From Chlamydomonas sphaeroides (lineage: Eukaryota; Chlorophyta; Chlorophyceae; Chlamydomonadales; Chlamydomonadaceae), in assembly GCA_001662425.1 (NCBI GenBank), contig BDDC01000538.1, forward strand, positions 1 through 56,081: DNA of 56,081 bases. Direction: 5' to 3'. The notes below the pieces were generated by a model. It worked only from the letters and a program-made list of their open reading frames with translations, did no database searches and was not told where the DNA came from. Of this stretch, positions 1-11,485 are shown one piece after another (the first letter of the stretch is position 1; every line of letters starts with the position of its first letter). Both the position numbers and the translations under genes were made by a program.

Positions 1-955
1 GATCGGGGCGACAATCTGAGCGTGGACCCATCGATCCCGCCCGCGACCCCCGGAGTGGTACCCGCGTGAGACCACGCTCGCTCGCCGCGCGCCTGGCAAA
101 CGCGTTTACGCAGATAGGTCTTGCGGCACTTGCGGGAAGGGCGCGGAAAGGGCGCGGCCTGCGCGAGATTGACGCAGCCAGGCGCAGCTCGGCACGCCGT
201 ACAACACATACAGCACGACAGCGCCACACCGATCACAACGCTCAAGGCATTATTCTTCAGGGCCCGAGACCCTCCACCCCTTGCGCACGGGGCATATGCG
301 CGTAGCAGCTGTTTGCAGCTTGCTTAAGTTTTGCTGCACAGGTGATGACATCCGTACTGCCGAGAGTTCACAGTCATACGTGTCGGACGTCCCCACCTGC
401 TATCAGTTCGACGTACTCAACATACGTGTTCTAGCATGTATGACGCTTATTTATAGGTGACTTAAGAGCAGAATTACTACCAAGTCCAGCAACACTCGTC
501 ACTTACATGCTCCGCCTTTGTACTCGTGCGTTTGCCTTGATAGGATCGAAGCAGATGGCAATAGGAGCGATGGCGCAGAAGTGCGCAAACGAGAAACGCG
601 CATGCCGCATTTCCTGTCGCGCAAGCAATTGGTTATGACATGCGCCCGCCCGCCCGTCGCTGGCCTCATCCAGCGCAGCAGGTGCGCAACCACGCCGATC
701 CTTGAAGATGGCACTCGAAGGGTGTCTTATCATTGTGTCAATGCATGTAATTGTCAATGCATGCTCGCTCGCAGCCCGGGCGCCGACGTACTAGACTTCC
801 CACCGTATGTCATGCGGCGGAGTTCTTCCGTTTCTCGAGACCTATAGTAGAGTACACATGACCCCCTGACCTATGATACATACATGCTTACACTACTGCA
901 TTTATCGCTAGCCGCCTCGAATCGATCACGAAACCAACCCCGAGCGACTTAGCAC
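1..955. other. Upstream region without a recognisable gene
   Basis: No open frame here shows family motifs or splice-compatible continuation. The sequence is less GC-rich than the coding parts of the window and contains AT-richer stretches around 420-480 and 840-930. It probably includes the promoter and 5' UTR of the kinase gene that starts near 956. I see no repeat, RNA gene or mobile element. Confidence 0.5.
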
Positions 956-3900
956 ATGCCCACCCATATGCGCTCGCTCTTGTCATGTTTATTTTGCTAT
1001 CGACAAAAAAGCGTAGAAGATTACAGCTGCCATGACACGTTGCATGTGGGCGGGCATGTACCGTCGCCTAAAGCCCGAGTCGCACCGGCACTGCGCCTTT
1101 GGGAGCAGCAACAGCGTTTGGAGGCATTACACGTCGCTGGGATAGATATTGGAGCTTCAACAAGCTTTCTCGGCCAGCCATCAACCCAAAGCACCGCCGC
1201 GGCTGCTGCGCCGAGCGTGCCAGCAGAGAAGGCGCGAGATTATTCTACTTTTGTGGTTTCCGACGACGCGGTCACGCTAGACGCGCGGCTGCAGAACTCG
1301 CCTGCGGCCAGCAACCTTCGGTTGCGCACCGCCCGAAGCCTGTCGCAAAAAGGGGCCTCGCCATGGCAAGTATGGCCCATTTCGACAATACAATTCTGCT
1401 GATTTGCAAGCTCGACTTCTTCGGGTAGTCGGTTAGTTGTGTGCGGCATGGTAGTCTTGACACCCTGCCTGGACACCCGCCGTCGGTGGACTGGCGCGCC
1501 CACAGGCAAATCATCCACAGCGGCGGGCCCAGCGCCTGCGATACAAGAAGGCCGGCAGCAGCAAGCTCCACCGCCGATGGCGGCCTCCCAGCAGCGACAG
1601 GCGTCGCCGAGCCGGCTGCTGCTGCTGCGGCAGGGCGCCTCGCCCTCTGGGCTGATGAGCCGCCCTCCCGTGCAGCGCCGCTGGCTAACCTTGGCCACGC
1701 CACCGTATCTGAGCCCTGCCTGCCGGAAGCTGGTGGCGGCACACGCGAGCTCCTGCAGAGCGAGGCAAGCGACCTCGCCTCGTCGGCGGCGGATACGCCG
1801 TCGCTGCTGGCGCCGCCACCGCCGCCGGAGGCGGTCCTGCCGCCAAGGCGGGCGACGCGCTACTGCAGCCGGCGCTGGTACCGCAGCACGGCCCTCGGCG
1901 CCACTGACCTCAGGGCAGCAGCCCTCGCAGCGGCACATGTCGTGACGGCGGCATCAGAGCCGGCGTCGCGGCCTGTTAGCATGTCCGCCAACGGCGGCGC
2001 CACCCTTGCCGGCGGGGTCGCCACGGCCGGCGGCGGCGACAGGGCGGGCACACACGTGTGCAGGGCCGCTGCGTGCTGGCTGCCACGGGGCCTGCAGAGG
2101 GGCCGCAGTCTGGCCCTAGCGCTGGAAGCAGTAGCGGTGCCCCAGCAGCAGGCCGCGGATGCCGCGCCAGGACCACCGCCGCACCCGCGGGTCCAGCAGC
2201 AATCGCTTAGCCCCACCGGCAGCAGGGGCAAGGACACCGCCGCATCCGAAGCACGATCTGCTGTCGAGCACCTCGGGGTGGCTGCTGGCCTTTCCCGGCC
2301 GGCCGAGCAGCAGGCCCCGCCCAAAGGTCAGGCAGCGGCGGCCCCGCCGCAGCCGCCGAGCCACCAGGCACCAGGGGCGCAGGTTTCCGGAGGGTTCCCT
2401 CGAACCCGCACCTCCCACGGCGCCGCTGCTGCGGCTGGCGGCAGCGAGCAGCAGCAGGGGACCCATGGCGCGCCATCCAACAGCAATGCACAGGCATCCA
2501 CGCCAGCGGCAGGCCAGGCCGCTGGCACTGGCAGCCAGGCCGCGGGCAGCACCAGTGGTGGAGACACTGCAGCTGCCGAGCCAGCGGCCAACAAGCTGAT
2601 GATGCCGGCGGTCGGGGATGGTACCACGGGGCCCGGCGGTGCCGTGGCCGGCACGGGGCCGCTGCTCGCCAGGTCGCCTCACCGCGAGCAGCGAAGCGGG
2701 GCCCTGACCGACCTGCCGAGCTCCCTGGGGCTGCGGCTGTCCAGACGATGCCAGTTCCCAGTGGCCAGCGGCCGCCAGCCAGCGCCCCAGGTGCGTGCGG
2801 CCGGCGGCATGCTCCAAGGGCGGGCACAGTGCGTGGGAGATGCTGGCGGACTGCCGGGCGGCCCCGTCTGACGGCTCCAAACATGCCCCGAGATAGATTC
2901 CCCGTTCCCTGATTCACTCCTTGCCGGCACGCGCCGAATGCGAGCGCAGCCCCAGGGTGCTTACTTGGTGTTCTTCGAGTTAACTGAGCGTGTGTGCGCG
3001 TGTATGTAGCGAGGGCGATGAGGACGCTGGCTGCCGTAGTGGGCCGGGGGCATGCATGCATGGTGCAGTAGTATGCATCTGCTTGGCGACCTTCACCCGC
3101 GCCCGATGTGCATGGCCCTCAACTAAGTGCGAGCGCATGCATCTATGGCTGTAGCACATTTGCATACCAGCCGCCAGCCACAATAATGCTGCGCGCGCGT
3201 GGAGAGGCTGCCGCCCACGCATGCGCCCACGCCTTGCTCTGTACACACACGCAGAGCTTGCTGGGGCAGCTGCTCGGCTTCGGGGACACCGCGGTCCTTG
3301 CTGTCCGAGCCACCGGCGCACTCCGCCAGGGTGCGCCCCTGTTGGCAGCCGCCCTGCGCTCGCTGGACGTTGCGTCGCTGGGTCGGCAGCTGACGGGGCT
3401 GAGCTTGATTGGCCAGGGCGGCGGCGGATCCGTGTTCCAGGTGTGTGCCCTGGGGGTGGTGCGTAAGCGTGCGTCACAGGAGTTGCTGGGATAGCCGTCT
3501 TGCTTGCTTGCCTTGACCGATAGATGCGTGTGCCGTCGGCAACCGGCGGCGGAGGCGTGGTGCTCCACGCAGTGTGTACGGGGGGTTCGTACTTGAGGCC
3601 AAGGGCCAACTCACCCGTGCGCTTGTGCCGCTGGGATCCTCGAGCAGGCTGCATCCTCCCCTCCGCAGGCCCTGTGGCAGGGCGCCCCCGTGGCCGTCAA
3701 GTGGCTGCTGTCCGCGTCGCCCGCCCTCGTCGACGCGGCGGCGCTGGAGGCGGCGCTCAGCCTCGCGGTGGGTGGCTGGGCGGGGGCCGGGTGGCACTGG
3801 GCCCTAAAGACATGCATGGGGCGGGGCCGCGACCTGGAGGCAGCGAGCGAGGGGCACGCGCGGCACAGCTGGCGCGAACCATTATTTGGTGCGCCCAGCC

Positions 3901-6806
3901 CCGAGCGAGCAGCCGTTTGACGCCGGTTGTGGGGTCGCAGGTGGGCCACCCGAACGTCGTCGCCACCTACTGCTACGACGTGGCGCGCCTCTCCGAGGCC
4001 AGCTTCGCGCGTGAGCCGAGCGGTGGGGCCACCAGCCCGAGCGGAAGCCCCGGCCCCGGCGGTGGCACGGCGGGCAACGGCGTTCCAATGGGCAGCGGCG
4101 CGGTGTCCTGCGACACGTCCGGCACGGTAAGCACAAGGGTTGCGTACGTATGGGATGGAGTAGCGCAGGCGCGTGCTGTCGCCAATGCTGCGGCACGTGG
4201 GGGCGGGGCCGGAGGCCCTCCGGCTCTCCCCCGGTCGTCTGATGCGTCGGAGCTCCTTAACCTCGCTCAGCCGCATGGCGCGTGCTGGGCGTGCATGCAT
4301 GGATACGTACGTGCATGCACGGACACACGCCTACGCAGGGATCAAAGCGCGCTACGAGACTACCGCAGTGCTCGCTGGGCTGCTCGCTGCTCGCTGCTCT
4401 ACAGGTTCCTTGCCAACCCGCCCCCCCTCACACCACACACCTGCCCCCAGGCGCTGTTCGCCGCGCTCATGGCGGGCAACGCCTCTGGCGGCGCCTCGGC
4501 GGCCCGCACCACCTCCAGCTTCCTGTCCGGAGAGGGGTGAGCGGAGGTGGCTTCCCAGCAAGCAGGCGCCCGCACACACGTACGCCTGCCTCCATCTATT
4601 TGCATCGGATTGCCCCCCACCAGGGAACACCCTTGTGTTGTCTTTTTGGCCCCTGCACAGTGCCTACCGCTGCCTCGCCTGCCCTTCCCAACGCCATTCG
4701 CAGCTTCGGCGACCCCGACCCCTCCACCGGCGGCCGTACCTGGAGTGTACGGCAGGTGCTGTCGTACCTCAAGGCCCAGCCGGGGCAGTACGTGTCGTAC
4801 ATCGTCATGGTGCGCCAGTGCCTCGCATCTCCCAGGCCCACTCCTCGCCCTGCCAACACCATGTGCCACCTACCGGCATGTGCGGTGACATGACGACGCC
4901 CGTCCGTGCAGGAGCGCTGCGACCGCGGCTCGCTGCTGGTCGCCATCAAGCGGGGCATGTTCAGGATGGAGCCCCACGGCAGCTCTGGTGCCTTCGCCCC
5001 ACGCATCATCCTGCGCGCCATCCTGCGGACCGCGAGGGACATCGCGCAGGTGAAGTAGGGTGCAGCGCTTGCTTGTGGAGCAGCCGCAGGGCGGGAGAGA
5101 AGCTACCTGCGGCTTCTGTTCGCTGGGTGTGTCACAGACAGATCTGCGGGCCCGCAAGTTAGTTATTGTCCCCAGGACCTTTGACAAACCGTATGCGACG
5201 CTTTTACCCCCCGCCCACCTACCCCCACGCTCCCCCAGGGCATGTGCCACCTGCACGCCAACGGCATCATCCACGGCGACCTCAAGCCCGGCAATGTGCT
5301 GCTGAGGGGCTGCCGCAGCGACCGCAGGGGCTTCACGGCGCTCGTGGGCGACTTCGGGCTGAGCAAGGTGCGTGCGTGTTGGTCGGTCAAGGCTCGATGC
5401 ATGCACCGTGTTAAAGTAACCCTAAAACCCTAGCTGCTTACTGTGGTTTGTAACCAGGGGCCAGGCAGGTGGTGAGCAGCAGTCGCACCTCCCCATGCTG
5501 CTCCCCACTCGCACGCCAGGTGACCCGCGATGACCTGCCTGTGGAGCAGCACCACTGGTCCACGGTCACTGTCATGGCGCCAGAGGTTACTCATGGGAGG
5601 TGGCTTAAGGCATCGGGTGAGAGTGAGCCGTCTCGTCTAGACTATATGGGAGATCTCGGCTCGCGTAGGCCCGGGGCCGGCGCTGTTGTGTAATGACCAC
5701 GTGAGGAACGAAGTGACTAGTTGGCGGTGGCAGTTTAGGGTGCGATCATGAGGCGCGGATGCGGGGTTTGGGCGAACGAGATGTTCATGCGTACGTGTGG
5801 ATACCGTACTAGCTATTGTGAGGCATTGCGCGTGAGCCCGCAGTTCGTTGTCGGCTCCTGTGCTGCTCGGACGGCTGCCACGCATGGCGCAACTAGCGCA
5901 ACACGGGGCGGCAGGGCTCGCTGATAGATGTGGGCCTGTGTGGGGAGCGGCCGCGAAGGTCGAGCATAGCATGCATCGTGCGTGTTGATCGATTGATGCG
6001 CCGGTGCGGCTGCTGGGGCGCGCAGAAGTAGAAGTCGCAACCCAGTGCAGCACCCGGTGCCCTACCGGACCCTCACCGGACCCCTGCCGTACATATATAC
6101 CCCAGATGTGTGGAGCTACGGCATCCTGCTGTGGCAGCTGCTCAGTGGCGAGCCGGTGCCGTACAAGGGACACACCGTGGCGCAGGTCCTGCTGGGGGTC
6201 AGCAGCGGCACGGTGAGCAAGCGATGTGGCAGATCGCATACGCGCATCGGCCTCCCTGGCCTCGCACTTAACTACGTACATGTTTCTTTTGCAACCGCCG
6301 CTTGCTCGCCTATCCCGTATCCACCCCACACAGCTCAAGCCCGAGTGGCCCCCCGGGTCGCACCCCGCCTTGGTGCGGCTGGGCCGGGCGTGTCTGGCCA
6401 CCAGCCCGGACAAGCGGCCCAGCTTCGAGGCCATCGTTAAGGTGCGAGGGTTGTCAAGCAAGCCAAGGGCCGGAAGGCAGCCAAGGCGGCCCCAATAAAG
6501 GGTCAGCAGGGAGCGGGGAGGGAGGCAGGCAGGGGGGAGCAGCGGGACCTACCGCGAGGAGCCAGCAGCTGCTTCCAAGGACCTGGCGGAAGCGAGCCAG
6601 GAGCGGGCACCATTCTACCCTCGCTTGGGCCCCGTATGCGTCGTGCGGATAGTGCGGAATGACACGTTGCAGGGCTGTCCGGGTGCCGCCCCCCCCCGCC
6701 CCCGCCCCTGCCCCAGGTCCTGATCAAGATCGAGCAGCACGTGAGGGACGAGCTGCGCAGCCAGCGGAAGGCAGCGGAGCAGCAGCAGCAGCAGCCGCAG
6801 CAGTAG
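956..6806 (+). CDS. TKL-like protein kinase, 13-exon model, non-RD catalytic loop
   Basis: The kinase domain is clear. Exons run about 956-1369, 1429-2790, 3255-3440, 3669-3767, 3941-4126, 4451-4536, 4704-4809, 4912-5049, 5239-5367, 5520-5616, 6106-6212, 6334-6441 and 6717-6806 (TAG), and phases agree at every join. Seen in order: glycine loop GQGGGGSV (3410-3440), lysine motif VAVKW (near 3695), HPNVV (3947), catalytic loop HGDLKPGNVLL (5273), DFG in VGDFGLSK (5345), VMAPE (5574), DVWSYG split by an intron of 489 bases (5616/6106) and a C-terminal Gln run. The loop has Gly where most kinases have Arg, so it is a non-RD type. The first 590 or so residues are mostly Ser/Ala/Pro/Gln-rich, after a short Cys-rich start (SLLSCLFCYRQ) that could be lipid-modified. 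About 1,035 residues. Exon 1 and its 59-base intron are the weakest part. The substrate cannot be inferred. Confidence 0.78.
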
Positions 6807-7085
6807 CAGCAGAGCTAGCACCGACAACCTGTCGGTGGGCCTTGCATGGCCTTGCGCGCACGCACACAGCATGGTGGTCCGGGCGCGAGGCACGGCTGTG
6901 CCGCAGAGCCTTGTGCGAACATACACCGGAGCAGGTAGCGGCAGGCATGGAGGCGCCGGTCCCCGGCGCTATGACACCGCCTGCCCCCTGCTGCCCATTA
7001 CTGCTACGCCGAGCGACCGGCCTCCGGGTCTCCGGCAAGGAGGTGCCACATGGGTTCCCATACGCCCATCAAGATCTCGACAAGT

Positions 7086-7172
7086 GAACGTACGCGAAAC
7101 ACTCCGCATGTGATAACCTATCTAGATAATCTAGAACGTACGCGAAACACACCACATGTGGTAACTAATCTA
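7086..7172. repeat. Pair of 39-base imperfect direct repeats
   Basis: Copies at 7086-7124 and 7134-7172 both begin GAACGTACGCGAAACAC and continue with CATGTG, TAAC and ATCTA. They differ at about five positions and repeat with a 48-base period. They lie in the probable 3' UTR or intergenic region after the kinase. Function unknown. Confidence 0.7.
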
Positions 7173-7959
7173 CTTGGAAACGTTTGGATTCATTCGGCTC
7201 TATTGTACTTATTAGGCAAGGTGCAGGTCTGCGATGCGCCTGGATCCTCTCTGCTTGCTGCTTTCGCAGCAGATGCCTGGCTTGCAATGGATGGATATCC
7301 AGGCGGTTGTATGTGTGTTGTTTTACATGTTTCATGGGGTGTTGTATGTTACTTATGCTGCGCTCGATGGCAGAACAGGGATTTGCCGGAGCATGGCGCG
7401 CGGGGCCCGCCCCGCCCGCGCCCCCCGCCCGTCTGGCAGTCGTCGCCGCCGTGCCTAGCCTAGCCTAGCGGAAGGGCGGTGGATAGCAACGAAGACAAGC
7501 AGCACGACGGACAGCTCGGATAGGTATCGGTAGCATTGCGCCGCACCATCTCTTGTCTATCAGGGTGTCGTGTGCAGGTAGGGGTACATAAACATCAAGC
7601 ACCATGCTGGCGGAGGAGGGGAGGGGCGATCCCCTCCGCTCTCAATACGGCCAGTCATCGCAACCGTGGCGCGCACCTCATCTATCGTTGCTAGGCTCAA
7701 TGCTCGGCTCGATAGATCGATCGCAACTTTACCGTACGATTCGGCTGGCTGGTGTTCGGTTGGCTGCAGCGCTGTATCTTCGGTGCGCACGGTTTGCACC
7801 GTGTTGCATGTGCATTGAGGGCAGCCCGGTGATTTTGAGTGAGAATGCGACTCGGAGCGGGTGCTGGTGCACAATCGCTCCGTGCGGGCGTTGGCTGGCT
7901 GGCTGCTTGGCTGGTAGGAAGCAAGGAACGAAGGGCGCCCGCTTATCCATGTATATCCG

Positions 7960-7983
7960 TGTAATCAGATCTCGTGGCTGTAA
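7960..7983 (+). terminator. Candidate TGTAA poly(A) signals for the kinase gene
   Basis: TGTAA occurs at 7960-7964 and 7979-7983, the second followed by a short A run. TGTAA is the established poly(A) signal of chlamydomonadalean algae. The distance to the kinase stop codon (about 1.15 kb) is long, so the assignment is tentative. Confidence 0.3.
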
Positions 7984-8075
7984 CAAAAAAAGGCTTTTGT
8001 GTCCTACAGTGGCAGCGCGCGGGAGCCAGGGTCAGGAGGCCCCAGGCCGGCCGTGCGGCGCGCCCACATGCCCAT

Positions 8076-8080
8076 TTACA
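8076..8080 (-). terminator. TGTAA poly(A) signal of the BRCT-EEP gene
   Basis: The minus strand reads TGTAA here, about 265 bases downstream of the TGA at 8343-8345, a normal 3' UTR length. Confidence 0.5.
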
Positions 8081-8342
8081 TACCCCCAGATAGAGCAACG
8101 TGTGAGGCTGGCGGGCACCGTCCACCAGGGCCGACAGCTGACGCAAGCCAGGACTCGCCCCGCATGCCACCCGCCGCAGCCGTCTCCGCCCCCACGTACC
8201 CCCCGGCGCGCAGCCTGCGTACCCTAGCAGCGTGCCCTCACAGCGAACGGCGGCGTGCCCGCTCCTCACCCCAAGCCTCAACCTGCGCGCGCGCGCAGCG
8301 AGAACACCTGGACCCTGCGAGCCCCTCAGCAGAATGGCCCCT

Positions 8343-11300
8343 TCACACAGCGCTGCCCCCTGCCGCCCCTGACCCGGCGGCCCCGGCCGCTCCCCTAAGC
8401 AGCAGCAGCTCCACCCCAAGCGCCAGGTGGTCTGAAGGCCACTGCCGCGACGGCAGCGTCGGCAGCTTCCCCACATGCGGCCCGCCCCTCATGCCCAGCT
8501 GCTGCCGCCGCTGAGGCGGCCGCAGCCCGCCGCTGCGTCCAACCGCGTCCTCGCTGTGGACACCATCATCGCCACCGCCATGGCCGCCGCCCCTCACCCC
8601 CGCTTCCCTAGCCCCGCTGCCGCCGTCGCCCCGGGGATCGCTGTCGTACATGTACGGCATGTCCAGGGTGGCCGCCACCGCCCAATGGCGGCCGAGGGAG
8701 GCCCACACATAGTCCAGGCAGCCTGCGGGGGCGGGAAGGGGCAGTGGAAGGGAAGAAGGTAGGAGGAGGAGGGAGGGGAGGGTGATGCACGTACGTGGGA
8801 AACGCCCTCGGCAGCAGAGCGGCGCATCCCGCATGTCAGGTCGATGACACCCTGGGGCCCGCAATACCCCGGCCTTCCAGCTTGCCTCAGCTGCCCACCT
8901 CGGAAGACGCGGGTGCACACGGTGACGGGCGGCTCGCGGCCGTTGGCGGCGCGGTAGCAGGACGCCAGGCGCAGGCCTGAGGAGGAGCGGGGCGCGGGCC
9001 AGGGGGGTCGGAGACGGTGTTGGAAGCAGCACGGAGCGGCCTTGCGCCGCGGTCCACAGCCCCGCAGCACCCCACCTGAGGTGCTGAGCTCCCGTGCAAC
9101 GGGTTCGCCCCCACCTCCGCTGCTCGGCTGCTGGCTGCGTGGCGGGTGGGTGGGAGGGTGGGTGAGAGGGGCACTAGGCAGGGGGTCAGCTGCTGGGTCG
9201 ATCCCTGGCGGCCCCACTCGCTGGCCCCGACAACCGCCCAGACGCCAACACCGCCGCGCCCTGATGAGCAACGCCGTGTGCCGGAGTGGCCAGGATCCCA
9301 CGACGGCGCCGGTCCATCCGGCGGGGACCGCACCTTGCGGGGTGGTGCGGGTGCTCGGGCGGCAGGCGGCCCGTGGCAAGCAGCTGGTAGCAGCCGCTCA
9401 CCAGCGCGCCGCCGGGAACCACGTGACGGCTGCAGCCGGGAGGGGGCCAGCAGCGGGCAGCAGGGCGGCCGTGAGACGGGCTTGGAGCGCGGTGGAAACA
9501 ACGAAACAGCAGCAGCCAGGGAGGCGGATGACGGCACTTGCATGGCTTTGCGGCTCTCCGCCCACCGGCCTGCATGGCCCCATGCGTGTGCCGTGCGTGT
9601 GCGCCCCCTGCGCCGCCCTGGCATGGCCGCGGGTGCCCGGTGGGTACCTGTCGAAGGGGTCAGGCACGGCGCTGGCCCCCGGCGGCGTGAAGTCCTCGCC
9701 CAGCGTGAGCCAGGTGCTGTTCCAATCGCCCGCCAGCAGCAGCGGCACGTCCTGGGGCAGGCCACGGCAGGCGGGGATACATGAAGCAGGCAGGCAGGGA
9801 GGCAGGCAGGGAGGGAGGGTGCGAGGGATGCACCGAGAAAGCTGCCCGGGCCCAATGCTGTGCCAGCCGCAGCCCCATGCCTGCCCAGGCCCTATTTAAG
9901 AGCCCAGCCCCTGCCCGCAGCCCGTCCGCCACATCCCAGCCCCTCGCCGCGCTGCCCACTAGGCCCCTCCCCTACCCGCCCCCACCCTGCCTGCGGCTGC
10001 TCGAAGCCCTGCCGGCGCAGGAAGGCCGCCGCCGCGCCGCACAGCGCCGCCGCCTGCTGCGCCTTGACGGCCGCCAACCTCCCGGCGGCAGAAGGACGGC
10101 GGGGGCAAGCGGCAGGCAGCGCCGTCAGCGGCGCAGTGCCAGCATCATGATGCAGGCGTGTGAGCACAGAGCAGGTGCGATAGCTAGGAGTCGATGCGTG
10201 GACCTGCCCCACCTCCCTCACCGGGGGTTCCACCAGATGTGGGTGCAGCCCACCGCAAACACACCGGAAGCCGAGACGCCGCAGCCACGCCGCTCAGCGG
10301 CTGCGGCCGCGGTCGCTACCCCGGCAGCCGCGGCCCCCTCAGGCGCCACCGCGCCAGCTGCCGGTTGCGCCGGACCGGCAGCTGCCGCTGCCGCCGGGTG
10401 CTCCGCCGTCCGGCCCGTCGCGCCTGCGTCGTCCCTGCCACCGTCCGGCAGCAGTTGCAGCAGCGCCAGCAGCCCACTTAGACCCAGCCGCCGCAGGAGC
10501 GGCGAGCCGCGACCTGCCAGCAGACAAAGCCAGGCACCGGCGGGATCTCTCAACAGACACATGTCTTAACCCGGGCTCCCCTCGCCACGGGCTCCCTCCT
10601 CGGGGCCCCGCCAGCCGACTGCCCTTGGCCAGCAGGTCACCCGAGCAGAGAGCCCTCGCGCGGACCGCCACCTCCCCTCCCGCCGCCCTCCTCGTACCTT
10701 CCGCCTGCTGCTGCTGTGGCTGTTGGCCGCCCGCCAGCCGCTCGCAGCTGAGCGCCAGTAGCCGCACCCGGCGACGCCGCAGCAGCAGCGCCAGCCCGTC
10801 CGTCGCGGAACCCACCGCCCCCGCAGGGCCTGCCCCTGCACCGCTCCTGCCGCTGGCGCCGCCGCCAGCACCGTAGCGGCGCCCTGCTGACGCCCGACCT
10901 CGCCCCGACCGCTCCTCATCACCGCCACGGCTCCCGGCGGCGCTGGCGCTGGCGCTTCCGCCGTTGTCGGTGTCGGCGTCGCCGTCCTCCTCGCTGTCCC
11001 CGCCGTCCCCGTGCCATCGGCCGGTGCCGGACCCTGGCCCATTCGTCCGCCGGAAGGTGCGCCTCCGCCTGGCCATGCCCCTGCCATCATGTGGTAACAG
11101 GGGCTGTCCATCCAGCGGCCGGAAGCGAGGGGCCGGCGGCGGCTCTCCGGGTGCAAGCAGCCGAGTGGCCTGAGGGGGGCAGGGTGAAAAGTGGCGGACG
11201 AGGTTAGCAGAACCATCCCGGCAAGGGAAAGGATGGCAAGGCACGGCGGATGACGCAGTGACAGGAGGGCCCAGGGTGCCGACGGGCCAAGGTGGCAGCG

Positions 11301-11450
11301 GCGATAGATGTCCTGGCAGGCGCGGGTCCACCCCAGCAGCTACATAGGTAGGGAGCGCACAGGGCTTGCACGAGCCACGAAGGGCACTACTGTAGGCACG
11401 AAGGCAGGGCAGGCCCCCCCCCGCGCCACGTCCCCGCCCGCCCCGCGCCG

Positions 11451-11485
<35 letters not shown>

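Larger units (their letters stand above)
6807..8342. other. Convergent 3' region between kinase and BRCT-EEP genes
   Basis: The two flanking genes end facing each other here. The stretch holds a pair of 39-base direct repeats (7086-7172), two TGTAA motifs on the plus strand (7960-7983) and one on the minus strand (8076-8080), which suit 3' UTRs of the two genes. Open frames in this interval have no recognisable motif and I do not call a gene. Confidence 0.5.

Noticed and set aside
1240..1938. 232-residue minus-strand frame
   Set aside because: Arg/Pro/Ala-rich shadow typical of antisense GC-rich DNA, opposite the kinase N-terminal exons.
5617..6105. Kinase gene disrupted by an insertion after the APE motif
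   Set aside because: The segment starts with GTGAGA, ends with CCAG, and removing it joins the codons in phase to give DVWSYG. It is an ordinary, if long, intron.
7604..8227. 207-residue plus-strand frame between the kinase and BRCT-EEP genes
   Set aside because: No recognisable motif or domain. It overlaps the likely convergent 3' UTRs.
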